DNA from: Verpa conica
Taxonomy: Eukaryota; Ascomycota; Pezizomycetes; Pezizales; Morchellaceae
Direction: 5' to 3'
DNA: 64,000 bases
Assembly (NCBI GenBank): GCA_033030425.1
Contig: JAUFSD010000003.1
Location: 2,604,001 to 2,668,000, forward strand
The notes under the pieces were generated by a model. The model ran no database searches and was not told the DNA's origin. It saw only the letters and a list, made by a program, of their open reading frames with translations. The position numbers and the translations under genes were made by a program. Each line of letters opens with the position of its first letter. Within the stretch, counting starts at the first letter, position 1. This document shows positions 22,134 through 33,281 of the stretch, one piece after another.

Positions 22134-23009
22134 TTAGACAATATTTTTACCCAAAAACTCCAATATAGCCGTGGAAATCTCCTTCAGATGTGTCTCTAGT
22201 GCAAAATGACCAGTGTCTTGGGGTTTGATTTCCAAATTCTTCACATCCTTCCTGAACGCCTCCGCGCCAGCCTCTACAAAAATAGAATCATTCTTCCCCC
22301 ATACCGCCAAAACAGGGGGCTGCTTCTCTCGAAAATACGCTTGAAACTTCGGGTACAGGGTAACATTATTTTCGTAGTCTTTAAACAGCCCCAACTGAAT
22401 ATCTTTATTTCCTGGCCGCTCCAACAAGGCTTGATCAAGATAATATGCTTCTGGCTGGATAGAGCTCAGGCGGGCGGGGTCTGTGACGCCGAACTCGTAT
22501 TGCCATTTAGTCGCCGTGAATGTGAGCAGCGCGTTGCTGAGCTCTTCCCTCTTCTCTGGGGTATCCTCGGCCCAGAACTCCTTAATCGAGCTCCAGAAGT
22601 CACCAAGCCCCACCGTGTATGCGTTTCCGTTCTGGGTAATGATCGCAGTGATGCTATCTGGGCGTTCAAGTGCAATGCGGAGACCAGTGGGAGCGCCGTA
22701 GTCGAAGATGTAGATTGCGAACTTTGTGAGTTTGAGAGCATCTATGAATACAAGAATTGAGGTTGCGATGTTTTCAAAGGTGTATTTGTAGTTCCGTTCA
22801 GCGGGGACCTCGGTGAAGCCAAAGCCGGGGAGATCTGGGGCTATGACACGGTATTTTTGAGAGAGGAGGGGAATAAGGTGACGGAATTGGTGAGAAGATG
22901 AGGGGAAGCCATGGAGGAGAAGAATCACGGGGGATGTGGGGGATCCTGCAGCGCGGTAGAAGATTGAGAGACCGTCTACAGCGATCCTGTTTACTGTAGG
23001 GCTTGACAT
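22134..23009 (-). CDS. Alpha/beta hydrolase (epoxide hydrolase/dehalogenase-like)
   Basis: This intronless gene encodes 291 residues with an alpha/beta-hydrolase fold. The oxyanion-hole motif HGFP is at residues 34-37. The nucleophile elbow lies at about 101-106 (FDYGAP), so the nucleophile would be Asp103. The acid is probably Asp241 (WGKNDS) and the base His268 (DTGHFALE). An Asp nucleophile points to the epoxide hydrolase / haloalkane or haloacetate dehalogenase branch rather than to esterases with Ser. A cap domain spans about 130-215. No signal peptide is visible, so it is probably cytosolic. The substrate cannot be told from sequence. The start at 23009 gives a normal N-terminus followed directly by the first strand. 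Confidence 0.88.
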   Translation of the reverse strand: MSSPTVNRIAVDGLSIFYRAAGSPTSPVILLLHGFPSSSHQFRHLIPLLSQKYRVIAPDLPGFGFTEVPAERNYKYTFENIATSILVFIDALKLTKFAIYIFDYGAPTGLRIALERPDSITAIITQNGNAYTVGLGDFWSSIKEFWAEDTPEKREELSNALLTFTATKWQYEFGVTDPARLSSIQPEAYYLDQALLERPGNKDIQLGLFKDYENNVTLYPKFQAYFREKQPPVLAVWGKNDSIFVEAGAEAFRKDVKNLEIKPQDTGHFALETHLKEISTAILEFLGKNIV

Positions 23010-24573
23010 GATGGCTAAGTAGTGAATATATTAAGCTGGGTATTGATATAAATTGGAAGTTATGATGACCGGTAGATTATATCTGTGGACAAGCAGCAAA
23101 GGTGGTTTATATAGGAATTTAAGTCGATCTTAGAAACGCTGAATAAATTACTACTCACAATATTTTAGGATTACCCACTTTACCTCAGCTTGCTTGCAAA
23201 TCAAGTTACTGATGAGAAATGGCTTATGAGATATCTACGCATGAGGTTTTTTAATCACTTCCATAATGGAATATCTTTCTCCGCGGGACAACCCCTGTAG
23301 TAGTGGTCCCGCGGTACTACAGCTGGTGTTGCATTCCAAATATTGTACGATGCATTGTCAGCAAGATCCCTGTAAAAAGAGTACCCAATATAGGTGTAAC
23401 CTCGAGAATCCAATATAATTGTTTTCACCGGCTATGAGCAAGTTTATTGCGTAATTTAGGGGGGGGGGGGACGATGTAAGATATAAATTTATTATGTTGA
23501 TTTGCTATATTTTGTTCATGTAAAACACTCGCGGAATCCAATGTCTGGGTACAAATAATGAAAGCTTAATAAGAAATAACTACCTTAGTAAAAATATATA
23601 AGATATATTCTAATCTTTTATACAGTAGTAATAATAAAATAATTAACCCTACTCACCCTCTGCTCCAGGCCCAAAACTTCTAAGAAAGTACGGAAGTCAT
23701 TAAAGTTACACGAATTTTCACTATGTATAAATAGGTGGATTTATTTGGGGGATCAGATCAGATCTATACTAATGAGAATCCCCCTCCTCTCGACTCCTTT
23801 TCTTGAAAAAGGGCTTGTTGTGGCGGTGTTATGGCTAGGCAAAGGGGAGAAGATGGCGACACTCAATGCTATATACCTCATAAATTTACTCATGGTCATA
23901 CTTGTGGGTTTATGCGAAGAAAAGAAGATGCTGATTGAAACTAAAGAGCTGAACTACGATAGAGCAGAAACTAATTCTATCCTTATTCATACCACTTAAG
24001 TATTACACAGGCTAACCTCCTTTCCTATTTCGTTACATTAGAGACCTTATTAGGGTAATTGGGAGCTTTGGGGAGGGCCAGCCCGCCACCTAGTAGGCCG
24101 ACAACCCCCCTCCCCACCCGGGCCACTAGTTGCCCTAAGATTTCTATTCATACGCACTATATTTCCATAATATCATAGTTATCTTGTTGCTTTCTATAAC
24201 TTTTAGAAGTATTATTACGGAAATTTAGTGCGCAAGATTGGGTCTTTGACTAGCTTCGATAGCGTGTACGTAGTGTGAACGACTGGGTGCGACTCTATAC
24301 TAGGCCAATAAAGGCTTTAGAATCTTGGCTGGGGATACGAAGGGCCAACCAAGGTCTCGATTCTAGGATTTCGTGTTTCCCGAGCGAATATCCGAGTAGT
24401 GTCATTGGCTACAAGCTCTTGCTTGATAACTTCTATATCTATAATAATTCTATTAGAGGTCTTACGTAATTTGTTCTAGAACTTACTGATATGACTAGCC
24501 CGGCTACAGAACACAAAACGAACAATCCTCCACCCGCTCGAGTTTTATTAGAATTTTTATAGCCTTACTATCA

Positions 24574-25035
24574 GCTAGATCTATGGCGCGCGCAGACTTA
24601 AATGTGCTAGCCGAGTTCGGGTGTGGAACAGCAACCCACACCAAATCTTAGCCAAACTTCGATAATCTGGGCATGCAAAAAATAAAAAAAAAACCTACAA
24701 GCTCAAGTGTAGGCTCAACAGAAAACAAACACTACCAATATATGACCCCAGTGGAGTTTTTCCTCTAGTATACCCCTTCTTACTTGTTAGGCTATATGTA
24801 GCATCCATCATGTCTAAGTATTTCTAGGAATGGTTCCATTTGGCACTTTCTACAGCCAAAAATGAAGTTTTATTCCACAACAACTACACATGCCAAAGCT
24901 TAACAAAAAGATATGGAGCTTTATTGATGCTATACAAGACCACATATCTTTTTGTTAGTCTTTTGGCTGGCTGTGAGAGCCGGAATATCGGCTGAAATTT
25001 TGCGTCACATTTAAGACTGCGCGCGCCATATCTAA
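24574..25035. repeat. Inverted-repeat-bounded element with internal hairpin
   Basis: The segment ATGGCGCGCGCAG(A/T)CTTAAATGTG occurs on the plus strand at about 24583-24606 and again inverted at about 25005-25032. Between them is a second near-perfect inverted repeat: the left arm 24892-24916 (GCCAAAGCTTAACAAAAAG, then ATATGG) and the right arm 24940-24967 with a 23-nt loop. There is no coding capacity. The structure suggests a degraded non-autonomous transposon, but a single copy cannot prove mobility. Confidence 0.5.
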
Positions 25036-25248
25036 GAATAAGTTATATAGTTAGAAAATGTGGGAGACAAGGGCAGACTATTACTAGGACTTTCAGTGCG
25101 AACGTGAAGGACCAATAAAAGCTTTGAATATGGGGCTCCACACCTCCCGATCTCCCCTACCAGAGGCTGTATCAAGTACTACTCGTGTTAATGAATAGGG
25201 GGGATTAAGGATCCTATACTATGGAGCACTCTAGTTGATATGTACTAG

Positions 25249-25284
<36 letters not shown>
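25249..25284. repeat. (TAGA)n microsatellite
   Basis: About nine perfect TAGA units lie roughly 265 bases upstream of the F-box/ankyrin start. The tract is likely to vary in length between strains. Confidence 0.95.
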
Positions 25285-25547
25285 ACGCTTATTCTTATCT
25301 AGAGAATATCATCATCATTCAATCACACATAGCTGTCTAGTTTAAACTGAAAGAGCCAAAGTAGGGAGAAACTAAACGAGTGGTGACGTACGAGTTTCTA
25401 GGGTCTCAATAAGGCCACCAAATTAATTACCACTACTTCGATACAGAAATTTCTATAGGAGCTAGTGACTCTCTATATATAAGAGCCTCCCTTGCTACTA
25501 AACCCCAAATCTACAACAGTTATCCGATACCTACACCCATTAACAAA

Positions 25548-26933
25548 ATGTCTACTTTATCACAAAACATCCGCGGGAATAACACTCCCAATATCGATAG
25601 AATATCCTCTCTCCCCACCGAGGTCCTATACAACATCGTAAGCTTCCTCGGTCATTTGAAAGACCGTAGAGCACTCCGAAATTCCAACCTCTTCGAATTC
25701 GGTGCCCTCATCAACAAGTCGATTACCGATGACTTCAGCCGCGACAAGGAATATATCCTAGATACGATACTCAGGGCTGCAGCAAGGAGAGATGAGAGGA
25801 TGATTAGGCGAATCTGCGAGGAGGGCACGGGATATGTGCTTAAATTGAACCGTTATGGGTGGCACGGTGACTGGTATATTCCTGAGGACGGGCTTAAACG
25901 ACCCGATTATTTCGCTCTCGGCCAGAAACCTGATGATGAAACGGTCGATATCATCTTAAGCATGGGTCCAAACCTCGTGGTTGGTAAATCCCCATATGTC
26001 TGTGCTGATGTTGAGAACGGGACGATTAAAGCGTACTCCATGCTCAGTTGGGCGTTGGGTAGATATTCGTTGAAAGAGCTCCAGGAATTCATGAAGATGG
26101 GTGCCGATCCGGAAAGCTGGGTTAAATTACAACTTGGGGAAGTTAATCGTATTACGCAGACTCCATTTTGCGTTGTCAATGCCCTTGATTTTCTCGCCCC
26201 TGAAGAGCCAAGGAGAACGCTATACCAGGGACTAGCTAATAGGCATTTCCACTATAATCCGATCAAGGACCTGGATGCTACATATGTCTGGGAAGGGGGT
26301 TATACGCTTCTCCATCTGGCTGTTGTGTGTTCTAATTCCGTTAAGATGGTTAAAGCACTTCTAACCATGGATCTGGACATCAACGCTCAGAACGACAACG
26401 GAGAGTCAGTTCTCGCCCTAGCCTTCAACTACCAAGACACCCCCCCAAAAGTAATCAAATTATTGCTAGAGGGCGGGGCCGATACCTCGCTGACACCATA
26501 CAATCTGATGGATGCCATGTTATTCGAAAAACACCACCATGAAAAGGTTGCCGTATTCCAAAAGTTCATGGGAAACGACTACCGTGGAGGTGATGGCAGA
26601 AATTATGATGGAGACACGCTGCTTCATAATGCCGTCAGATGTGAGATGCCGAACAAACACATCAAATACCTCTTGGAGAGAGGTCTGGATGTGAATATTC
26701 AGAATTCAGTAGGGGAGACAGCCCTGTCGTGTGCTATTCAATGCGCAGGAATGGCCCACTATAAGAAGTCTAGAATGTTTAAACTGCTGAGGAGTTACGG
26801 GGCTGAGATGATCAGGTTTAGGAGTGACATGGGGTGCAGAAAATCTTTTGTGAGCGAACCTATCAAACATAAAGAACATGTAAATATTGACCCTTCTATA
26901 TCCGAGGGATGGTCTTGGAACGATGGGTGGTAG
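25548..26933 (+). CDS. F-box and ankyrin-repeat protein
   Basis: This intronless gene encodes 461 residues. An F-box lies at residues 17-60 (ISSLPTEVLYNIVSFL). Ankyrin-type repeats lie at about 250-320 (GYTLLHLAV, LDINAQNDNGESVLALA, LLLEGGADTS) and at about 355-405 (DGDTLLHNAV, LLERGLDVNIQNSVGETALSCAI). The F-box would dock to Skp1 of an SCF ubiquitin ligase and the ankyrins would present the substrate; the substrate is unknown. F-box/ankyrin proteins of this shape are an expanded, fast-changing class in filamentous ascomycetes. The start is supported by a purine-rich context (ACAAAATG) and a TATA-like box about 70 bases upstream. The region between F-box and ankyrins (60-245) matches no domain I know. 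Confidence 0.88.
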   Translation: MSTLSQNIRGNNTPNIDRISSLPTEVLYNIVSFLGHLKDRRALRNSNLFEFGALINKSITDDFSRDKEYILDTILRAAARRDERMIRRICEEGTGYVLKLNRYGWHGDWYIPEDGLKRPDYFALGQKPDDETVDIILSMGPNLVVGKSPYVCADVENGTIKAYSMLSWALGRYSLKELQEFMKMGADPESWVKLQLGEVNRITQTPFCVVNALDFLAPEEPRRTLYQGLANRHFHYNPIKDLDATYVWEGGYTLLHLAVVCSNSVKMVKALLTMDLDINAQNDNGESVLALAFNYQDTPPKVIKLLLEGGADTSLTPYNLMDAMLFEKHHHEKVAVFQKFMGNDYRGGDGRNYDGDTLLHNAVRCEMPNKHIKYLLERGLDVNIQNSVGETALSCAIQCAGMAHYKKSRMFKLLRSYGAEMIRFRSDMGCRKSFVSEPIKHKEHVNIDPSISEGWSWNDGW

Positions 26934-27316
26934 GTCAAATACTTTTTTGTTTAGTTGGTTGTATGGTCCAAGAGTGGGCCCTGCTTGCTTCATTTATGAT
27001 TTTAGCACTGTAGTTAATAGTAAAAGTTATAGAGAGCCAAGTGGGATAATAAGTCATGTGGCATAGAGAATAAAGACTGGATACGATTTTAACCTTTGTA
27101 AAACACTGCAGGATCCAGATCCTGAACTAGTATTAGTTACAATAAGAACACACAATATTATTTCATACAATACATAAAAAATGATCTACGCCAACCCAGT
27201 CAAAAGAGACATAATGTACAATAATAAGGTGTAAGGTGCAGCTTCACCAATTAATTCTACCATTTATGCTCATTCTCCATTCTGTCGCCCTAGAACCACC
27301 CCCGGTTCTATCATTG
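26934..27316. other. Convergent intergenic region
   Basis: This is 3' flank of the F-box gene (plus) and the glutaminyl cyclase gene (minus). Nothing else is seen. Confidence 0.5.
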
Positions 27317-28608
27317 CTAAAGTTCAGTTCTCCAATCCCTTCTCTCTTTCGCGGCCTTTCCCGAACCACCAATATCATCAACAATTTTCCCCACTGTATC
27401 TAGTGGTGCCTCGATGTAACCTTCAAGTTCTAGCCACCCGGCTGTGAACGCGGTTAAAAGATACGCCCAGTCTTTGACCGTTTGTAGATCTAGATGTTTA
27501 TCATCATCATCCAGCGTGTGCCACACGCGTGGAAACGGAGTTGGAATAACATGTAACACCTCGACCCCACGTGCTAGAAATGGGATATGGTCATCCTGTA
27601 CCATGAATGCGCCATACTGGTCAGAATTCGTAGATTGGTCATAAAACCATTTCCCTGGAGAACTGCTATGGGAGAGAAAAAGATTGGAGGCGCGCAAACG
27701 TGTTTCGAGGTCAGACATATAGTTGTACGCCCAGTGTGTGGTTTTGAAGTATGATGGGATTCGAGGGTTTTGAGCGCCGAGGAGGTCAAGGAGGAGGAAG
27801 AGGTCAATGTTGGCAAGGTGATTGTGGCGGTTGGAGAGTGCAGGGTGGTGCATTGTTTCCCAGCTTTCTGCTAAGCTCCTATACACCGGGTTAGTATAAG
27901 TACAATATCATGTAAGTATCCAAAGGACGAATCAATTAGAGCATACCTAGCCCCGTAAAGCGAATCATCATTAGTCCAACTATGAAATGCTTCCTCCCCA
28001 TCCAAAAAAAGCACCATAATTCCCTTCCTAGCTATATCATCATCATCATCCCCGAGCCCATCCCCCGTCTCTCCCTTTGCCGAAAGATCTTCCCACTTCC
28101 GTGTCAGGGCCGCATCAATGCTCTTTGCAATATGCAAAATTATTGCGCATGGGGCTGCCGAGTCTGTCGCGCCAATAAAGCCCTGTGGTGTTAGCTTCGA
28201 GTCATAATGAGCGACAAGAACCAATCGGCCGACATCGCCGGGTTGCGCCCATGGTGGATCACGTGTTGCTATGAAGTTGACAAAAGGGATCTCTTTGCCG
28301 TTCGATGTGGGCGTTACGGAGGAGGATTTCTGTGTACTAATGTTCCATGATGGGAGCTCTGATGCGAAGAAGTTCTGAAAATGGTTGAGAACTTTGCGGG
28401 AGCCTTCGGTACCGGGGACTCGGGGGATTAAAATTGGGGCAAGAAGCGCGCCGGTGTCGGTATCAAAGTCTAGATTTGAGGGATTAGGGAGGAAGTTGAG
28501 GGTACTATCTGAGAGGTCCTTCCAGGCAGAGGTGAAGGGGGTCAGGATAAGTATGAGGAAGGGGAGGAAGGTAGAAAAGAAGGAGGGTGAGGGGGATAGG
28601 GTGACCAT
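27317..28608 (-). CDS. Secreted glutaminyl-peptide cyclotransferase (M28-like)
   Basis: Exons 28608-27947 and 27878-27317 give 407 residues. The 68-nt intron has a GTATGC donor and a TATAG acceptor and keeps frame inside an Arg codon. A signal peptide covers about residues 1-28 (hydrophobic FLPFLILILTPF, then TSA). The zinc-aminopeptidase-like fold is marked by HYDSK, the ATDSAAP segment, DGEEAF and WHT near the end of VIPTPFPRVWHT, which supply the metal and catalytic residues known from human glutaminyl cyclase. The enzyme converts N-terminal Gln to pyroglutamate on secreted or ER-lumen proteins. An Asp-rich insertion (GLGDDDDDI) precedes the DGEEAF strand and is probably a surface loop. 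All key residues appear intact. Confidence 0.9.
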
Positions 28609-28914
28609 TGTGGGGCCCGGGCGATCGATAAGGGAGATTGAGGCCGTTGATGCCTTTAAAGGCTTATGTTGTGGGGACTGATGTTATGTGTCCTGAAGCA
28701 CGGGCCATCCGCCGATCCACGGTACCTATCAGCACATGCAGATCCCCGTCCCCACATGGGTCTACCGTCCAGAGTACGTGAGAACTCATACCTCACCCAA
28801 TTTATGTACATACATAAATATAAGTACCTCATCTCACTGGCAGTTTCAACTACATGTATGTCCATAGTACATTAAAACTTGACATAATAGGCTTTTTGAT
28901 TTCCTACCCCTCTC
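28609..28914. other. Intergenic region
   Basis: This lies between the glutaminyl cyclase start and the 3' end of RBG2. It is promoter sequence for the former; nothing distinct is seen. Confidence 0.45.
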
Positions 28915-30329
28915 CTACTTTGTAACAATAGTAATAACATCTTCATCGGCAACAACATGTCCCAGCCCTACTCTCTGAGGAACATGTCTCGCACTCGCTC
29001 CCCAGACAAGTGCATACTTGAAGCTTTCCTTTAGCGTCCTGTGCACCTGATCACAAACATCCTCAACAGTCGAGTCTTGTCTCACGATAAGAGCCTCGCT
29101 GAAATCGGGTTCTACACCCTTCCGCTTAGTGTATATCCTCATGAGGTTCAGCTCCTTCCATGCGCGATCAACAACATCACTGATGCCGAGGTCGAGCTCG
29201 CAGGACATCACGACTGTATGATCTTCGTGAGCGAGCTGGTCGAGAAACTCCATGCTAATGCAGTCGATCTTGTTGTAGACATAGAGGCTGGATTGAATTT
29301 AGCGTTTGTCTTTAAGAGTTTAAAGAAAGATCGACTACCACTTAATGTACTTTCGGTTGGCCTCCATGATCACGTCAATGAAATCGTCGACCGTGGCTTT
29401 TGTGCGTGTCAGTAGTTTAAATATCTCAATTAATGGAAGCCAGTAGTACCATTCTCGTCTCGGACCAAGACTTCGCAGTTGAGCATTTTATAATCCCTCA
29501 GGATATTATAGATCATCTACCACCATCCTATATCAGCAAGGCCTCTTCACTACACTTGCCCATATTACCCACTCACCTTCTCGTCCAAATTCTTCGGCGT
29601 GCTCATAAAATTAATCTTCATGCCCCCCGCCTTCTTCTGCTTCAAGTAAATATTTGGCCTCTGCCTATTCAATCTTATACCAACTGCCTCCAACTCGGTC
29701 TCCAACAAAGCCCTCTGCTCCGCCTTCTTCGTAGCATCCAATACCATCATGATGAGATCACTCGTCTTCGCAGCAGAAATAACCTGTCGCCCTCTTCCCT
29801 TCCCTTCAGAAGCACCTTCGATAATACCCGGTAGATCAAGAATCTGAATCTCAGCACCACCATACTCCAAAACACCTGGGATTGCAGTAAGAGTTGTAAA
29901 GGAGTAAGCGGCGACTTCGGATTTAGTTTTTGTAATTTTCGAGAGGAGGGTAGATTTTCCGACTGAGGGGAAGCCAACGAGGGCAATTCGCGCATCTGTG
30001 TAGTATGGGCATCAGTCACAAACCCCAAGAACCTTATAAGAGAATGTAGGCTTGTTATAGACAGACCTCCACTCTTAGAAACATCGAATCCCGTCCCTGC
30101 ACCAGCGCCAGCTCCAGGAGCAGGCTCGAGAAGCTGTGCGCGTAGTCGGGCGAGCTTCCCTTTCAGTAGTCCGAGATGGTATTCTGTGGCTTTGTTCTTT
30201 CTAGACACGAAAAATGCGTGCCGTTAGCCTACCTGTTCGTATTCATCGAAATTCGAGGTATGTGTGTATATTTTACTGGGTCCGCCGCATCTCCTCCTCG
30301 ATTTCTTTGATCTTCTCGCTGACACCCAT
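28915..30329 (-). CDS. RBG2: DRG2/Rbg2 developmentally regulated GTP-binding protein
   Basis: There are six exons: 30329-30277, 30200-30067, 29995-29577, 29516-29450, 29396-29339 and 29287-28915. They total 367 residues, close to the 364 of human DRG2, and every junction keeps frame. The N-terminal helix [26 protein letters not shown] is DRG2-type rather than DRG1-type. The GTPase domain has GFPSVGKST (P loop), the switch [18 protein letters not shown] and NKID. The C-terminal TGS domain (about 290-366) ends VITIVTK. Rbg2 works with its partner Gir2 on translating ribosomes and helps relieve stalling. Nothing is missing. The prefoldin gene lies upstream on the same strand. Confidence 0.95.
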
Positions 30330-30851
30330 TGTGAACTATTTATCCTCTTTTATTATATGGAAATGGTTTACTAGAGGAGAAATCCCTAGGGGACGTTCTT
30401 GGTTGATATATGGGGTATTGGGCGGACGTTGAGGCTCGGGGGTTGCAGAACAGACGTCCGAGTTTAACGGTGTAGCGCGGGGTTGGCTGTTGGAGGGGCT
30501 GATAGAGATGATTCGTACGTTTAGGTAAATCTTGGCAAAAGGCTTCAGGGGGTTCACAATAGGCAGGATTAAAGAGGTTTCTTTGCATACTCTCACAGCT
30601 CACGGCCCTACTTTCTCTAAAGAATATTAAGCACAAACAACCTTTTCTTCTGGTTTCTCTTGTCCAAAAGCGCTCAATGACCCAGTCAGTGCTTCCCCTT
30701 GCACACTGATCATATAAAAGTGTTTTCTTCACCCATTTACGGCTCAAAATTTCATCTTAGTGGGACAGGATATACCCATAGTCTATAAGGGCTCCCCAAA
30801 GAGTTGATCTCAATCGTTCATTCTACTCACCCGCCCTACCAACTAAGTAGC
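30330..30851. other. Intergenic region
   Basis: RBG2 promoter and prefoldin 3' flank. A minus-strand open frame of 135 codons (30747-30340) overlaps the RBG2 leader but has no domain or splice support. Confidence 0.45.
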
Positions 30852-31443
30852 CTAAACCTCTAGATTGATAGCTTTTCCAAACTTTCCGTATAGCTTGACT
30901 TTCAACTCGCCCATAATCTCATCGTTCTTCTCAATCTTTTCTTCCAGCTCTTCTATTTCCTTCGTGACAGCCTGCGCCGACTTCTCTAGTAGTCCCTGGA
31001 CGTCCTCGAGGGGTAGGTGTAGGAATGAATCACCAATTTTATAGCTATAACCCATCTTCCATTACTACCATAAAACTATCTCAAAGCCAAAATAAGAAAT
31101 AGGATACATACGGTATCATATCATCTTCATCAGCGAGCTCGAGTTCTGTCGTTACATCATCAAGGTACTCCTTCTCTTGCTACACCGAACATTAGCCGAG
31201 AGAAACAGAATACCATGGGAGGACGGATTAGACATACACTCTTCTTATCCAGCTCCTCCTTTAGTAGCCCCTGCTTTTGGTGAAGTGTGGAGAACTTATT
31301 GATGTTGTCTTGGTCATCCCGTGTCACCTGCGTATCGGTCTGGGCTTCATCTTCGCGGGAGAGCTGGTCCGCAGAGGTTGGGGCCGTCAGTTTGGTTTTC
31401 GAAGACAGGGCGGGACGGGAATAAGTACCATGCGACGATCCAT
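30852..31443 (-). CDS. GIM3: Prefoldin subunit 4
   Basis: Exons 31443-31429, 31363-31238, 31179-31112 and 31044-30852 give 133 residues, normal for the family. The first exon is only 15 nt (MDRRM). It joins LSREDEAQTD, matching the MxRRMLS(K/R)E start seen in fungal orthologues. Family landmarks are VTRDDQDNINKFSTLHQ, LADEDD, MIPYKIGDSFLHLPLEDVQ and the C-terminal ELKVKLYGKFGKAINLEV. Two long helices with a short strand pair make the prefoldin coiled-coil. Prefoldin is a cytosolic hexamer that hands nascent actin and tubulin to the CCT chaperonin. Introns are 58-67 nt with GTATGT or GTACTT donors. Confidence 0.93.
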
Positions 31444-33281
31444 TGCTGCTTCTGTGAAAGGGATGGGGGGGTTGAGAAGTAGAGGGTGGGGGTGGATGGA
31501 TGAGGCTCTTTGGTGGGGTTTTTGGTGTTGTGTGGTTAAGGTTAATGACGTGCATGGGCCACTTAGCGCGGGTGCTCTCAAACGAGTTAGAGGATTGTCA
31601 TGCTCTCTGTCACTCTGTCACTCTCTGTCACCCTGTCACCCTCTGTCGCTCTCAGTCGCCCATTATACTAACTCTAGGGAACACTAATCCGGAAATCTCA
31701 CGGCCTTAGATATTACATAACACTATCGGAATTGCTGAACCCATCATTGCTAATCAAAACTACTAGCCAAGGCAACCTAGGGACAGCACCGGTAGTATAC
31801 TCAGACAGCCCTTTCGTCCTATAGCCCCCACTTCAGCTACACCACGAAGGCTACAACCTTGATTTAAAGCTGTGGTGAGTAGAGCGTATATAATTCAAAT
31901 TTTTTGGAGCTTTTAGGTATAATGAGAGCATATGCATCGCACCAAACCTCGAGTCCAGACAGTTCACTACAAACAAAACACGCACCTCTAAGCAGTGACC
32001 ATCCTATCCGGCTCCTAGCTTTTATTTCGTAGTCCTGGATCTTACCCTGTGGTTAATCTTAAATCTTATAAGCACCCACTTATGAAATCTTCATCTAGCA
32101 TAAATACAGCTACAGCTATCTATGGCTCACTTTAGACTAGAAGAGATCTTCATTAGGTTCCCTTCATTCACCCAGAATATCATGCTACGCCTCTCCCACA
32201 CCTAAAACAACGACTCTAACGCATATGTACCCCAAAATACCAAAAGCATCCCAACAAATTAATTGTTGACCTAAAAACTCGTAAAACAACCTAATCATAG
32301 GATATGACAATACCTAAGATTAGATAAATACGATATACCAACACCCCATACTGTATAGCCACAAAACAAAAACAAAAAACACCTCAATAATCGGCAGCCT
32401 TACAGCCAGATCCAACCAGTCAGACCCCCACAGCAAAGTAATTGGTGCGGAACTTGGAATCCCATGACTGCTGCAAGAAAGCCTTCGTGTAACAAAACCT
32501 ACATATCAAGGGCTGAGTGATACCCAGTGACGCATCTAGATACGAAGTGCCAAGGCTTCTGTAAACCTTCCAGGGAAAAACTTTACCACCGGCAACGCTT
32601 AGGAATCCCCGATTCTCGATCTCAGTCACATGTCATCCACTCGTTTTTCGGCTTCACTTATGCCCGGCAGCTCACACGCCCCACTTCTCGGAATGTCGTG
32701 TTTCCGTCTCTTCCGACCGAGCCAGTAATGACGCAGAGTGGTGTTGACAACTCAACTCCACTCCACGGAGAAGGACAAGTATCACCTTGTATTAATAATG
32801 CCCTCCAAAGCTCTGCAGCAAGAGATACCCTAGAGAAGAATTAAATTGATTCGATAAGCAGAGCTTTCTATATTCCATCCGTTTCTAGATACAAAGCATA
32901 TACATAATTATGTATTCTATCACTCAGATTAACCAACAGGACCTCGACCCTCAAAATTAAAGTTCAATAGCTGTCTCAACCCCTCCACAGTATATGGGAT
33001 TCGTGCAACTTCTAAAGTTATAGGCATCACTGGAAAATCATATTGACAAAGAAAAGACAAGCACGAAAAAATTACAAACACCGTATTCATCATTAAGACA
33101 AAAAACAAAAAACGCCGCTGTTGCGTTATGCCCATCTCACTCACATACCCCCCTCTCTACACCCCACACACCATGCCCGCCGGGTGCAGGTATACCCGAA
33201 TTCCATTATACCTCCGTTTTTTTTTAAAAAAAAATATCATACCATTGGTACAAAAATGTACCTTGCCTAGAAATGAACTGT
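31444..33281. other. Intergenic region
   Basis: No gene is supported. A degenerate CTCTGTCAC repeat fills 31603-31660, just upstream of the prefoldin gene. A T9-A9 palindrome lies at 33217-33234. The rest is AT-rich sequence without coding character. Confidence 0.5.
31603..31660. repeat. Degenerate CTCTGTCAC tandem repeat
   Basis: Units of 9-15 bases with CTCTGTCAC or CCCTGTCAC cores repeat about five times in the prefoldin upstream region. It is pyrimidine-rich and could act as a promoter element. Confidence 0.8.

Larger units (their letters stand above)
23010..25547. other. Gene-poor region with repeat pieces
   Basis: No supported gene. It contains a 12-G run at 23459-23470, an AT-rich stretch around 23480-23720, an inverted/direct repeat cluster at 24290-25135 (see below), and a (TAGA)n microsatellite at 25249-25284. 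The last 100 bases hold a TATATATAA box (about 25474-25482) for the F-box gene. Confidence 0.5.

Noticed and set aside
22206..22760. 184-codon plus-strand frame
   Set aside because: It is the antisense shadow of the alpha/beta hydrolase, whose catalytic motifs are complete.
30340..30747. 135-codon minus-strand frame upstream of RBG2
   Set aside because: It overlaps the RBG2 leader, has no motif and its frame does not join RBG2.
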